From Dinoroseobacter sp. (GTDB lineage Bacteria; Pseudomonadota; Alphaproteobacteria; Rhodobacterales; Rhodobacteraceae): a DNA stretch of 64,000 nt. Position 1 is the stretch's first letter. The number at the start of each line of letters is the position of its first letter. Both the position numbers and the translations under genes were made by a program. Location: positions 1 through 64,000 of the forward strand of contig JASJAW010000019.1 in NCBI GenBank assembly GCA_030066795.1. The letters run 5' to 3'. Of this stretch, positions 8,689 through 17,631 are shown one piece after another. The notes beneath the pieces were generated by a model. That model had not been told where the DNA came from, did no database searches, and saw nothing but the letters and a program-made list of their open reading frames with translations.

Positions 8689-9545
8689 GCGTCCTGCTGG
8701 AGCCCTTCACCTATGGCTATATGACCAACGCCATCTGGGTCAGTGCGCTTGTCGGGGCGGTCTGCGCGTTTCTGTCGGCGTATTTAATGCTGAAGGGCTG
8801 GTCGCTTATTGGTGACGCGTTGAGCCACGCGATCGTGCCGGGCGTGGCGGGCGCCTATATGCTCGGGCTGCCGTTTGCGCTTGGCGCGTTTCTGGCCGGC
8901 GGGCTCGCTGCGGGCACGATGCTGTTTCTGAACCAACGCTCTGGGCTTAAGGAAGACGCGATCATCGGATTGATTTTCACGGCGTTCTTCGGGCTGGGGC
9001 TTTTCATGGTTTCGGTCAGTCCGGTGCAGATTGATGTGCAGACAATCCTTCTCGGGAACATTCTGGCGATCAGCCCGACCGACACGCTGCAACTGGTGAT
9101 CATTGGTGTGGTGTCGATGGGGGTGCTGCTGGTCCTTTGGAAGGATCTGATGGTGGCGTTCTTCGACGAGAACCATGCACGGTCCATCGGGTTGCGGCCC
9201 GGTTTGCTGAAGTTCGTGTTCTTCGTTTTGCTGGCAGCCTGCACCGTGGCCGCGTTGCAGACGGTGGGGGCATTTCTGGTGATCGCGATGGTGGTGACGC
9301 CGGGCGCGACCGCCTATCTGCTGACCGACCGCTTTCCGCGTCTGCTGGCGATCTCCGTGGCGATCGGCGCAGGGACGGCGGCGGTGGGCGCGTATCTCAG
9401 CTATTTCCTCGATGGCGCGACGGGCGGGGTGATCATCACACTGCAGACGGCCTTGTTCCTGCTCGCGTTCTTTTTTGCGCCCAAGCATGGAAAACTGGCG
9501 GCGAACCGCCGGGCGGCTGAGGCGCTGCGGAAGGAGGTGGCGTAA
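8685..9545 (+). CDS. sitC: Metal ABC transporter permease
   Basis: ABC-3 family membrane protein; 'LKGWSLIGDALSHAIVPGVAGAYMLG'; 4-nt overlap with sitB. Confidence 0.88.
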   Translation: MSVLLEPFTYGYMTNAIWVSALVGAVCAFLSAYLMLKGWSLIGDALSHAIVPGVAGAYMLGLPFALGAFLAGGLAAGTMLFLNQRSGLKEDAIIGLIFTAFFGLGLFMVSVSPVQIDVQTILLGNILAISPTDTLQLVIIGVVSMGVLLVLWKDLMVAFFDENHARSIGLRPGLLKFVFFVLLAACTVAALQTVGAFLVIAMVVTPGATAYLLTDRFPRLLAISVAIGAGTAAVGAYLSYFLDGATGGVIITLQTALFLLAFFFAPKHGKLAANRRAAEALRKEVA

Positions 9546-10411
9546 TGGATATGCTGCTTGCACCCTTCCTGTTTCCCTTCATGCAGAATGCGTTTCTGAT
9601 CTCGGTTCTGATTGGCATTCCTTGTGCGATCCTGAGCTGTTTCGTGGTGCTGAAGGGCTGGAGCCTGATGGGCGACGCTATCAGCCATGCGGTGTTGCCG
9701 GGGATCGTGCTGGCCTATGTCATGGGCATTCCGCTGGTGATTGGGGCATTTGCCGCGGGCATGTTCTGCGCGTTGGCGGTGGGCTATCTGGGCGCGAACA
9801 GCCGGGTGAAGCAGGACACCGTGATGGGTGTGGTGTTTTCGGGCATGTTTGGTGTGGGGCTTGTGATCTACACCAAGATCGAAACCTCGATCCATCTGGA
9901 TCATATCCTTCTGGGCAACATGCTGGGTGTGGGGACATCGGACCTCTGGACCGCTGGGATCATTGGCGGGATCGTGTGTCTGGTGATGGCCGTGAAATGG
10001 CGGGACTTTCTGCTGCACGCGTTTGACCCGGCGCAAGCGCACGCGATGGGGCTGCGGACAAGCTGGCTGCATTACGGGATGCTGGCGATGATCTCGCTGA
10101 CGGTGGTCGCAGTGCTGAAGGCCGTCGGGATCGTTCTGGCCATCGGTCTGTTGATCGCGCCGGGGGCGATAGCATTCCTGATCACCAAGCGGTTCGAACG
10201 GATGCTGGTCTGGGCTGTGGGGTTAACGGTGCTTGCGGGGATTGCCGGGGTCTATGCGAGCTTCTGGCTCGACAGCGCGCCCGCGCCAACGATGATCCTG
10301 ATCCTGACGGTTATGTTTGTTGTGGCGTTTGTGCGCCGTCTCTGGCTCAACCACCGGACCGAGCGGACTGAAGCCGCGTCGTCTCAGGCAGTGGAACTAC
10401 CGGCCCCTTGA
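9545..10411 (+). CDS. sitD: Metal ABC transporter permease
   Basis: ABC-3 family; 'LKGWSLMGDAISHAVLPGIVLAYVMG', paralogous to sitC. Confidence 0.88.
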   Translation: MDMLLAPFLFPFMQNAFLISVLIGIPCAILSCFVVLKGWSLMGDAISHAVLPGIVLAYVMGIPLVIGAFAAGMFCALAVGYLGANSRVKQDTVMGVVFSGMFGVGLVIYTKIETSIHLDHILLGNMLGVGTSDLWTAGIIGGIVCLVMAVKWRDFLLHAFDPAQAHAMGLRTSWLHYGMLAMISLTVVAVLKAVGIVLAIGLLIAPGAIAFLITKRFERMLVWAVGLTVLAGIAGVYASFWLDSAPAPTMILILTVMFVVAFVRRLWLNHRTERTEAASSQAVELPAP

Positions 10412-11373
10412 TCTGAGCCCTGAGCGAGATAGGCCGCGCAGCCAGTCAGCGCGGCGAAGTCATCTTCCAGAAGCCACACCGGGAACTGTCGCATGAAATC
10501 GGCGAACCGGCCTTTGTTGGCGAATGCTTCGGCAAATCCGTGTGCGGTAAGGTAAGGGCCCATCGCCCGGGCCACGCCGCCGACAAAATAAACGCCACCG
10601 AAGGGCAGGTGAATCAGGGACAGATTGCCAGCCACCGTGCCCATCAGGCCGATGAACAGCTCTAACGTATCCAGGGCATGACGGTCGCCGTTTTTTGCAG
10701 CTTCCATGATTTGCGCCGCATGAGGTCGTTGGCTGCGGTCGGGATTTGAATCCAGGAAGGCATGAACCCGCTCCAACCCGCGCCCTGACAACACGTCTTC
10801 GATGGCAGGGAAACCGTGGGCGGTTTCGACGAAGCGGCACAGACGCAGTTCCCGTTCGGTGCGCACCGGCAGGTTTGCGTGGCCGGCTTCCGACGGCATG
10901 ACCATCAACCCGCTCGCGGTCGTGTGTACGGCGGCCGCGTTGAACCCGGTTCCGATCCCGATCATCAGCCGGGTTTCACCGGGGCGCGGTTCGGGGCGTG
11001 AAACGACGGAGGTCAGATCGCGCGCAGCCACGTTGTTCAAAGCGTAACCTTGGGCCACCAGATCGTTAAGCAGCGCCACATGATTGGCGCCCGTCGCCTC
11101 GCGCAGCAGTGCCTCGTCCATCCGCCAGTCGAGGTTGGTTAGTCCCCCCACGCCGTTGCGCGTCGGACCCGCGAGCGCCACACAAGCGCCGGTGACCTGA
11201 ATGGATTTTTCATCAAGATAAGTTCGTAACACCCTGTCAAGGCTTGGGTATTCGGCATTTCGATACTTCGTGACTGTTTCTTGTCGAACCGCGACGCCGT
11301 CGGCCAGCGCGACACGCGTATTTGTACCGCCGATATCGGCAACAAGAACGGGCGCTGTCTCAGGATGTGGCAT
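10384..11373 (-). CDS. glk: Glucokinase
   Basis: 'VLVADIGGTNTRVALADG' phosphate-binding motif, 'LMIGIGTGFNAA', 'SEAGHANLP'; Glk family. Confidence 0.85.
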   Translation of the reverse strand: MPHPETAPVLVADIGGTNTRVALADGVAVRQETVTKYRNAEYPSLDRVLRTYLDEKSIQVTGACVALAGPTRNGVGGLTNLDWRMDEALLREATGANHVALLNDLVAQGYALNNVAARDLTSVVSRPEPRPGETRLMIGIGTGFNAAAVHTTASGLMVMPSEAGHANLPVRTERELRLCRFVETAHGFPAIEDVLSGRGLERVHAFLDSNPDRSQRPHAAQIMEAAKNGDRHALDTLELFIGLMGTVAGNLSLIHLPFGGVYFVGGVARAMGPYLTAHGFAEAFANKGRFADFMRQFPVWLLEDDFAALTGCAAYLAQGSDQGAGSSTA

Positions 11374-11403
11374 GAAGGCTCCGAAGAATCGGGGGTGTTT
11401 GCG

Positions 11404-12717
11404 CTAACGGTGTAACGCCTTTGCAAGCGCGTCGAAAGAGGCTTTGGGGCGACGTTCCAGTGTTTCAAAGTCCACTTCCACCAGACCAAAGCGTTTTCCG
11501 TAGCCCAGTGCCCATTCGAAATTGTCCAGAAGCGACCACACGAAGTACCCCGCCAGGGGGACGCCGTCCGCCAGAGCGGCACAGGCTGCGTCCAGATGCT
11601 GAGCGAGATAGGCGATACGATCGGCGTCCTCAGTTCCGCTGCGAGACGCCATCCCGTTTTCGGTCACGTAGAGCGGTAAATTGCCGGTGAACTCGGACGC
11701 GACCCATGTCAGGAAATGGCGCAATCCGTCTGGATAAACCTCCCAGCCCATATCCGTTTTCGGCAGCGGACCGTCCACCTCCCGAAGAGCAGGCCACGGC
11801 CCGGGCGCGGCGGCGATCCGTTTGCAGGTGTAATAGTTGAGACCCAGCCAATCGAGCGGGGCGGAAATCACATCCATATCCGCCTCCCACCCCGCGGGCA
11901 GATGGGCGCCGAGGCCTTCCAGCGCTTCTTCGGGGTAGCTGCCTTTGGTCAGCCCCTGAAGGTAGAAGCGGTTATAGAAGGCCTCATACCGCTCCGCAGC
12001 GAGGCGGTCATTGAGCTTGTCCGTGGCCGGGTGGGCAAATTCCAAATTGCAGACCGCGCCAAGGTTCTGCTGTCCACGTGCACGCATCGCGGCGGTGGCC
12101 GTACCATGGGCCAGCAGGATGTGATGCATGGCGCGGGCGGTTGCACGGATATCGCGCAGGCCCGGTGCGTGGTCACCGGTGAAATGCCCCAGCCAACCGA
12201 CGCAGAATGGCTCGTTGATCGGCGCAACGGACCAGATGCGATCGCCGATCCTGTCGAGCAGAACTTCGGTGTAATCCGCAAACCACCCGGCAATGTCGCG
12301 GTTCCGCCAGCCACCAAGATCGGCAAGCGCCGATGGCAATTCCCAATGATAGAGTGTCAGCGCGGGCTTGATCCCGCGGGCCACGAGGCCGTCCACAAGA
12401 CGGTCGTAAAAATCCAGCCCGGTTTCGTTGGCTGCGCCGCGCCCTTCTGGCAGGACCCGCGCCCAGGAGGTCGAAAAGCGGTAAACGTCCACACCCAGTT
12501 GGCCCAACAGGTCCAGGTCTTCGTCCATCCGGTTCAAGTGGTCACATGCCACAGCACCGTCTTCTGCATTGACCACATTGCCAGGCGTGGCTGCGAAGTC
12601 GTCCCAGTGGGTGCGCCCGGCGCCGCCTTGTGCATGGCCTTCGATTTGATAGGCGGAGGTTGCGGCGCCGAAAAGGAAGCCGTCGGGGAAAGCGGCGCGC
12701 TGCGGAAGATCGGTCAT
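11404..12717 (-). CDS. GH1 family beta-glucosidase
   Basis: 'FPDGFLFGAATSAYQIEGHAQGGAGRTHWDDFAATPG', 'APINEPFCVGWLGH' (acid/base NEP), 'LYVTENGMAS' (nucleophile TENG). Confidence 0.92.
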   Translation of the reverse strand: MTDLPQRAAFPDGFLFGAATSAYQIEGHAQGGAGRTHWDDFAATPGNVVNAEDGAVACDHLNRMDEDLDLLGQLGVDVYRFSTSWARVLPEGRGAANETGLDFYDRLVDGLVARGIKPALTLYHWELPSALADLGGWRNRDIAGWFADYTEVLLDRIGDRIWSVAPINEPFCVGWLGHFTGDHAPGLRDIRATARAMHHILLAHGTATAAMRARGQQNLGAVCNLEFAHPATDKLNDRLAAERYEAFYNRFYLQGLTKGSYPEEALEGLGAHLPAGWEADMDVISAPLDWLGLNYYTCKRIAAAPGPWPALREVDGPLPKTDMGWEVYPDGLRHFLTWVASEFTGNLPLYVTENGMASRSGTEDADRIAYLAQHLDAACAALADGVPLAGYFVWSLLDNFEWALGYGKRFGLVEVDFETLERRPKASFDALAKALHR

Positions 12718-12724
12718 GGCAATA

Positions 12725-13762
12725 TCAGGTTCGAGCGAGTTCGGTGGCCGGGCCGGTCGACGCGCCAAGGGTCAGGTCGCATTCCCATAACTCCTGTACG
12801 GTATCGGCCATCGGGTCAGCGATCTGCCCCAGCAGCAATTCCGCGGTGCGCCGACCGGCTTCGCGGACCGAGGACCGCGTGGCCGTGAAAACCGGCTCGG
12901 TATCGCCATTCTTGAGGTAGCTGATCTCGTCATCATGGGTGACGACAGAGACTTCCCGGCCCATACGCAGCCCCTTGGCGGCAATCGCCCTTCGCGCCCC
13001 GATTGCCATTATGATCGACGAGACAAGAAATGCTGTGGGTGGCTCTGGCAAATCCAGCATCCGGCTGGCAGTTTCGAACCCAAATGACTCAGTCATTTCG
13101 CCCGCGGCAAGCCAGTCGGGCCGGATGTCTTGTCCGGCGGCCTCCATCGCGTTCACGAACCCTCGGCGCCTGCGCAGGGCAAAGTCCATTGTCTCGTCGC
13201 CATTGATGAGCGCGATATTGCGATGGCCGAGATCACACAGCAGTTTGGTCGCGCGTTCAAAAGCGCGGGTATTGTTGATGTCGAGCCAGCTGTAGCTTTT
13301 GTCCTCGATCGGTGCGCGGCCATGAAAAACGAAGGGCAACTCCAGCTCGCGCAACAAGTCGACCCGCGGGTCGTTGAGGCGAGGTGCGTGCACGATTACC
13401 CCATCCACCGCGCATCGTGCGGCAAGGTCGCGATACGCGTGCAGTTCGTTTTCACGGTGCACCGTAGACAGCATCATGTCGTATCCGGCCGCGGCATAGG
13501 TTTCGCCGGCGCCTGCAATGAAATCCCCGAAAATCGGGTTCACCATTTCCGTCGCGCCCGAGGTCGGGATTACATGGCCGATGGTCATCGAGCGCCCGGT
13601 TGCAAGCGATTTGGCCCGCGCCGAGGGAGAGTAATTGTATTCCTTTGCTGCGGCGAGAATCCGCATGCGGGTGGTCTCGGACACCTCTGGATACCCGTTA
13701 ATTGCCCGACTCACCGTGGTTGGGGAAAGCCCGAGTTTTTCCGAAAGCTGCTTAAGGTTCAT
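12725..13762 (-). CDS. aglR: LacI family transcriptional regulator (AglR-like)
   Basis: N-terminal 'MNLKQLSEKLGLSPTTVSRAINGYPEVSETTRMRILAAAKEYNYSPSARAKSLATGRS'; divergent from aglEFGAK. Confidence 0.88.
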   Translation of the reverse strand: MNLKQLSEKLGLSPTTVSRAINGYPEVSETTRMRILAAAKEYNYSPSARAKSLATGRSMTIGHVIPTSGATEMVNPIFGDFIAGAGETYAAAGYDMMLSTVHRENELHAYRDLAARCAVDGVIVHAPRLNDPRVDLLRELELPFVFHGRAPIEDKSYSWLDINNTRAFERATKLLCDLGHRNIALINGDETMDFALRRRRGFVNAMEAAGQDIRPDWLAAGEMTESFGFETASRMLDLPEPPTAFLVSSIIMAIGARRAIAAKGLRMGREVSVVTHDDEISYLKNGDTEPVFTATRSSVREAGRRTAELLLGQIADPMADTVQELWECDLTLGASTGPATELART

Positions 13763-13769
13763 TGGATTC

Positions 13770-13953
13770 TAAAGCGGTTAGGAGCGCATTTAGGCACCTT
13801 AGGACGTCAGGGAGCGGTTCGTCAAAAGCATAAAATGCAGGCACGGGACGACTTTGGGGCCTCAAAGCCGCAAAAGAACTAGGCAGGCTTTGGTTTTGTA
13901 TGATTGACTTGTGAAGTGGCTTCGAGGAACCTACAGGCATCCAAAGCGCTTTG
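13770..13953. promoter_or_regulatory. Candidate LacI-family (AglR) operators
   Basis: Perfect palindrome CAAAGCGCTTTG at 13942-13953 and related TAAAGCGGTTAG at 13770-13781 (9/12), in the aglR-aglE intergenic region. Confidence 0.6.
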
Positions 13954-14023
13954 AATCCAGCTGGGGCCTCTGAGCGCGTAGTGAAAGCCGGCGTGACTTC
14001 ATGCGCCGCGAGGGAGGATACAA

Positions 14024-15382
14024 ATGAAAAATTCGCTTCTGGCGGGGGCTGCGGCGCTCGCCCTGACTGCACCATTTGCGCAGGCCGGGGGGCATTTGCC
14101 CTTTGCCGAGGGGGAGGGCGCGTTTGATTGGGACAGCTACAAGGCCTATGGCGACGCCACCGACCTTGCGGGTCAGGATCTGGCGATCTTTGGCCCGTGG
14201 CTGGCGGGAGAGGCCGACGCGTTCAGCGCGCTTGTGAACTATTTCAACGAGGCCACGGGCGCGAACGCCACCTACGTCGGCTCTGACAGTCTGGAGCAAC
14301 AGATCGTTATCGACGCCGAAGCGGGCTCCGCGCCTGACCTGACCGTGTTTCCGCAGCCCGGACTGGCGGCGACGATGGCCAATCGTGGGTTCCTGACGCC
14401 GCTGCCGGATGGCATGGGTGACTGGATTGGCGAAAACTATGCCGCAGGGCAGTCCTGGATTGATCTGGGCACCTACGCGGACGGATCCGGCGCCGATCAG
14501 CTCTATGGTTTCTTCTTCAACGTGAACGTTAAGTCACTGGTCTGGTACATTCCGGAGAATTTCGAGGATTTCGAGTATGAAATTCCGGAAACTATGGAAG
14601 AGTTCAAGGCGCTTATGGACCAGATGGTTGCCGACGGGCAGACGCCGCTTTGCGTGGGTCTCGGATCCGGTGGCGCCACTGGCTGGCCCGCGACAGACTG
14701 GGTCGAGGATCTGATGCTGCGCACACAGCCGCCCGAGGTCTATGACGACTGGGTCAGCAACGACATGCCCTTTGACGATCCGCGCGTCGTTGCCACGATC
14801 GAGGAGTATGGCAGCTTCACCCGGAACGATGCCTATGTCGTGGGGGCGGCCAACGACACTGCGGCCATCGACTTCCGCGACAGTCCGAAGGGGCTGTTCG
14901 ATGCGCCACCGGCTTGCATGATGCACCGTCAGGCCAGCTTCATACCGGCCTATTTCCCGGAAGGAACGGAGCTTGGAGAAGATGCCGACTTCTTCTATTT
15001 CCCGGCCTTTTCCGAAAAGGATCTGGGGCGCCCGGTGCTGGGCGCGGGGACGCTTTTTGCGATCACGAATGACAACCCGGCCGCCGGGGCGTTTCTGGAA
15101 TTCCTGAAAACGCCTTTCGCGCATGAAGTGATGATGGCGCAGGGGGGGTTCCTGACCCCGCATAAGACGGCTGATCTTGAAACTTACGCCTCGGACACCG
15201 CGCGCAAGCAGGGCGAGATCTTGCTGAATGCCACGACGTTCCGGTTCGACGGGTCTGACCTGATGCCGGGCGGCGTCGGGGCTGGCACGTTCTGGACGGG
15301 CATGGTGGATTACTCGTCCGGTGCGAAAACGGCTGCCGAGGTGGCAGCGGAAATTCAATCCTCCTGGGATGCGCTGAAATAA
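14024..15382 (+). CDS. aglE: Alpha-glucoside ABC transporter substrate-binding protein
   Basis: Extracellular solute-binding protein family 1 with signal peptide; syntenic with aglF/aglG/aglA/aglK. Confidence 0.85.
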   Translation: MKNSLLAGAAALALTAPFAQAGGHLPFAEGEGAFDWDSYKAYGDATDLAGQDLAIFGPWLAGEADAFSALVNYFNEATGANATYVGSDSLEQQIVIDAEAGSAPDLTVFPQPGLAATMANRGFLTPLPDGMGDWIGENYAAGQSWIDLGTYADGSGADQLYGFFFNVNVKSLVWYIPENFEDFEYEIPETMEEFKALMDQMVADGQTPLCVGLGSGGATGWPATDWVEDLMLRTQPPEVYDDWVSNDMPFDDPRVVATIEEYGSFTRNDAYVVGAANDTAAIDFRDSPKGLFDAPPACMMHRQASFIPAYFPEGTELGEDADFFYFPAFSEKDLGRPVLGAGTLFAITNDNPAAGAFLEFLKTPFAHEVMMAQGGFLTPHKTADLETYASDTARKQGEILLNATTFRFDGSDLMPGGVGAGTFWTGMVDYSSGAKTAAEVAAEIQSSWDALK

Positions 15383-15452
15383 GCGCGCCTATGCGCCGCC
15401 CGGGCGGATCCGGGCGGCGCACACCCCAGTCCAACACGCGGGGAGAGGGACA

Positions 15453-16457
15453 ATGCATCCGGCCATTCAGGGCATCCTAACCATCGTGATCGGCGTCGGC
15501 GCCTGCGTGGGGTATTTCTACTTCGCGAACCAGTTTCTGGACAAAGTGCTGTTCCCGGCCAAAGGGCCCAATGCAGGGCGCAACATCAATCGCGCGAACC
15601 AGATCCGGCCCTGGATTTTCCTGTTTCCGGCACTGTTCGTGTTGTTCCTCTATCTCGGCTATCCGGTGGTCGAAACGCTTCGCCTTTCCCTGACGGAACG
15701 TGTCCCGGGCGGCGGGTACGACTTTGTTGGGTTTGAGAACTACGCGCAGATGGCCTCGGAGCCCAAATTTTGGGAAGCCATGCGCAACAACATGTTTTGG
15801 CTGATCGTGGTGCCTGCGATGTCCACGGCCTTCGGGTTGCTGGCGGCGCAACTGACCGACCGTATCAAATGGGGCAATGTCGCGAAGTCGATCATCTTTA
15901 TGCCCATGGCGATCAGCTTCGTCGGCGCATCTGTGATCTGGAAACTGGTCTATGACGGGCGCCCCATTGAGCAGGAGCAGATCGGCATCCTGAACGCGAT
16001 CATCGTGGCCTTGGGCGGGGACCCGGTCACGTTCCTGACGATCCCGTTCTGGAACAACTTCTTCCTGATGATCGTGCTGGTCTGGGTGCAAACGGGGTTT
16101 GCCATGGTCATCCTGTCCGCCGCGCTGCGTGGCATTCCGGAGGAAACCGTGGAAGCGGCGATTATCGATGGCGCGTCTCCGTGGCAGATCTTCTTCAAGA
16201 TCAAGGTGCCGCAGATCATGCCAACGGTGGTGGTGGTCTGGACGACGATCACCCTCGTTGTGCTGAAAGTTTTCGACATCGTCTTCGCCATGACCAACGG
16301 GCAGTGGGAGACGCAGGTGCTGGCCAATTACATGTTCGACAAGCTGTTCCGCGCGAACGACTGGGGTGTCGGTTCGGCCTCGGCGATGGTCATCATGCTC
16401 CTCGTCACGCCCATCCTGATCTGGAACATCCGCTCCGCGCGGAAAGAAATGCGCTGA
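15453..16457 (+). CDS. aglF: Alpha-glucoside ABC transporter permease
   Basis: Binding-protein-dependent transport permease; 'RGIPEETVEAAIIDGASPWQIFFKIKVPQIMPT' EAA loop. Confidence 0.87.
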   Translation: MHPAIQGILTIVIGVGACVGYFYFANQFLDKVLFPAKGPNAGRNINRANQIRPWIFLFPALFVLFLYLGYPVVETLRLSLTERVPGGGYDFVGFENYAQMASEPKFWEAMRNNMFWLIVVPAMSTAFGLLAAQLTDRIKWGNVAKSIIFMPMAISFVGASVIWKLVYDGRPIEQEQIGILNAIIVALGGDPVTFLTIPFWNNFFLMIVLVWVQTGFAMVILSAALRGIPEETVEAAIIDGASPWQIFFKIKVPQIMPTVVVVWTTITLVVLKVFDIVFAMTNGQWETQVLANYMFDKLFRANDWGVGSASAMVIMLLVTPILIWNIRSARKEMR

Positions 16458-16469
16458 GGAGGAAGAGAC

Positions 16470-17627
16470 ATGGACAATATCGCAGGCTCAAAATCCTCGC
16501 TCACATGGGCAGTGCATATCTCGGTCATTGCACTGGTCGTGCTCTGGCTGCTGCCGACGCTGGGTCTTTTTGTGTCGTCGTTCCGGACCGTGGAACAGAT
16601 CTCCGCCTCGGGCTGGTGGAAGGCGATGGTGGCCTCGGAACAGAACATCACTATGCGTGCGGCGGACCCTGACGACTTCCGTGTCGCGCAGGGCGATCTC
16701 TTCGTGGTGGACGGCAATCTGTTCGAGGAGGCCGGCATCAGCGGCGCGGATATTTCCGTTTGGGGCACGTCCAGTAGAAGTATCTCTGCCTACACCGCTG
16801 GGGACACAGCAGATCTCGGCGACGGAGAAACGATAACGGTTCAGGCAGATGGGTCCTATGTCTGGTCTGGGAATGACGAGCAAATGAGCGGACGTGGACA
16901 ACGCGTCTTCGTGACGGCGACGACGCCACCCGAGTTCACCCTCGACAATTACCGGAATATGCTCTTCGATCCCTCGAATTCCGAAGGCATGGCCAAGGCG
17001 TTTTTCAACACGCTGACGGTGACGATCCCTGCAACTATCATCCCGATCCTTGTTGCGGCCTTTGCCGCTTACGCGCTGGCTTGGATGGAGTTTCCGGGGC
17101 GTGCGCTGCTGATCGCCGCCATCGTCGGTTTGCTGGTGGTGCCGCTTCAATTGGCGCTGATCCCGCTTCTGAAACTGCACAACGATATCGGGATCGGGAA
17201 AGGATATCTGGGGGTCTGGCTGGCCCATACAGGCTTTGGAATGCCGCTCGCGATCTACCTGCTTCGAAATTACATGGTTGGGTTGCCGCGAGATATCATT
17301 GAGAACGCCAAAGTCGACGGGGCGACGGACTTCCAGATCTTCACCAAGATCATTCTGCCGCTGAGTTTCCCGGCACTGGCCTCCTTCGCGATCTTCCAGT
17401 TCTTGTGGACGTGGAACGATCTGCTGGTCGCCAAGGTGTTCCTGATTGACGCGACGGGGCAGACCACGGTGATGACAAATCACATTGTCGAACTGCTCGG
17501 CACCCGTGGCGGCAATTGGGAAATCCTCGCCACAGCGGCCTTCGTCTCGATCGCGGTTCCGCTCTTGGTGTTTTTCGCAATGCAACGCTATCTGGTGCGC
17601 GGCCTGCTGGCCGGCTCCGTCAAATAA
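16470..17627 (+). CDS. aglG: Alpha-glucoside ABC transporter permease (with large extracytoplasmic insert)
   Basis: Permease with 'GLPRDIIENAKVDGATDFQIFTKIILPLSFPAL' EAA loop; long insert between TM1 and TM2. Confidence 0.87.
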   Translation: MDNIAGSKSSLTWAVHISVIALVVLWLLPTLGLFVSSFRTVEQISASGWWKAMVASEQNITMRAADPDDFRVAQGDLFVVDGNLFEEAGISGADISVWGTSSRSISAYTAGDTADLGDGETITVQADGSYVWSGNDEQMSGRGQRVFVTATTPPEFTLDNYRNMLFDPSNSEGMAKAFFNTLTVTIPATIIPILVAAFAAYALAWMEFPGRALLIAAIVGLLVVPLQLALIPLLKLHNDIGIGKGYLGVWLAHTGFGMPLAIYLLRNYMVGLPRDIIENAKVDGATDFQIFTKIILPLSFPALASFAIFQFLWTWNDLLVAKVFLIDATGQTTVMTNHIVELLGTRGGNWEILATAAFVSIAVPLLVFFAMQRYLVRGLLAGSVK

Positions 17628-17631
17628 GGAC

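Noticed and set aside
11716-12888. 390-aa plus-strand ORF opposite the GH1 gene
   Set aside because: Antisense shadow; extends across the GH1-lacI junction with no motif.
16760-16940. Long insert between TM1 and TM2 of AglG considered as a domain insertion
   Set aside because: A large extracytoplasmic region is, to my knowledge, normal in AglG-type alpha-glucoside permeases, so not treated as novel.
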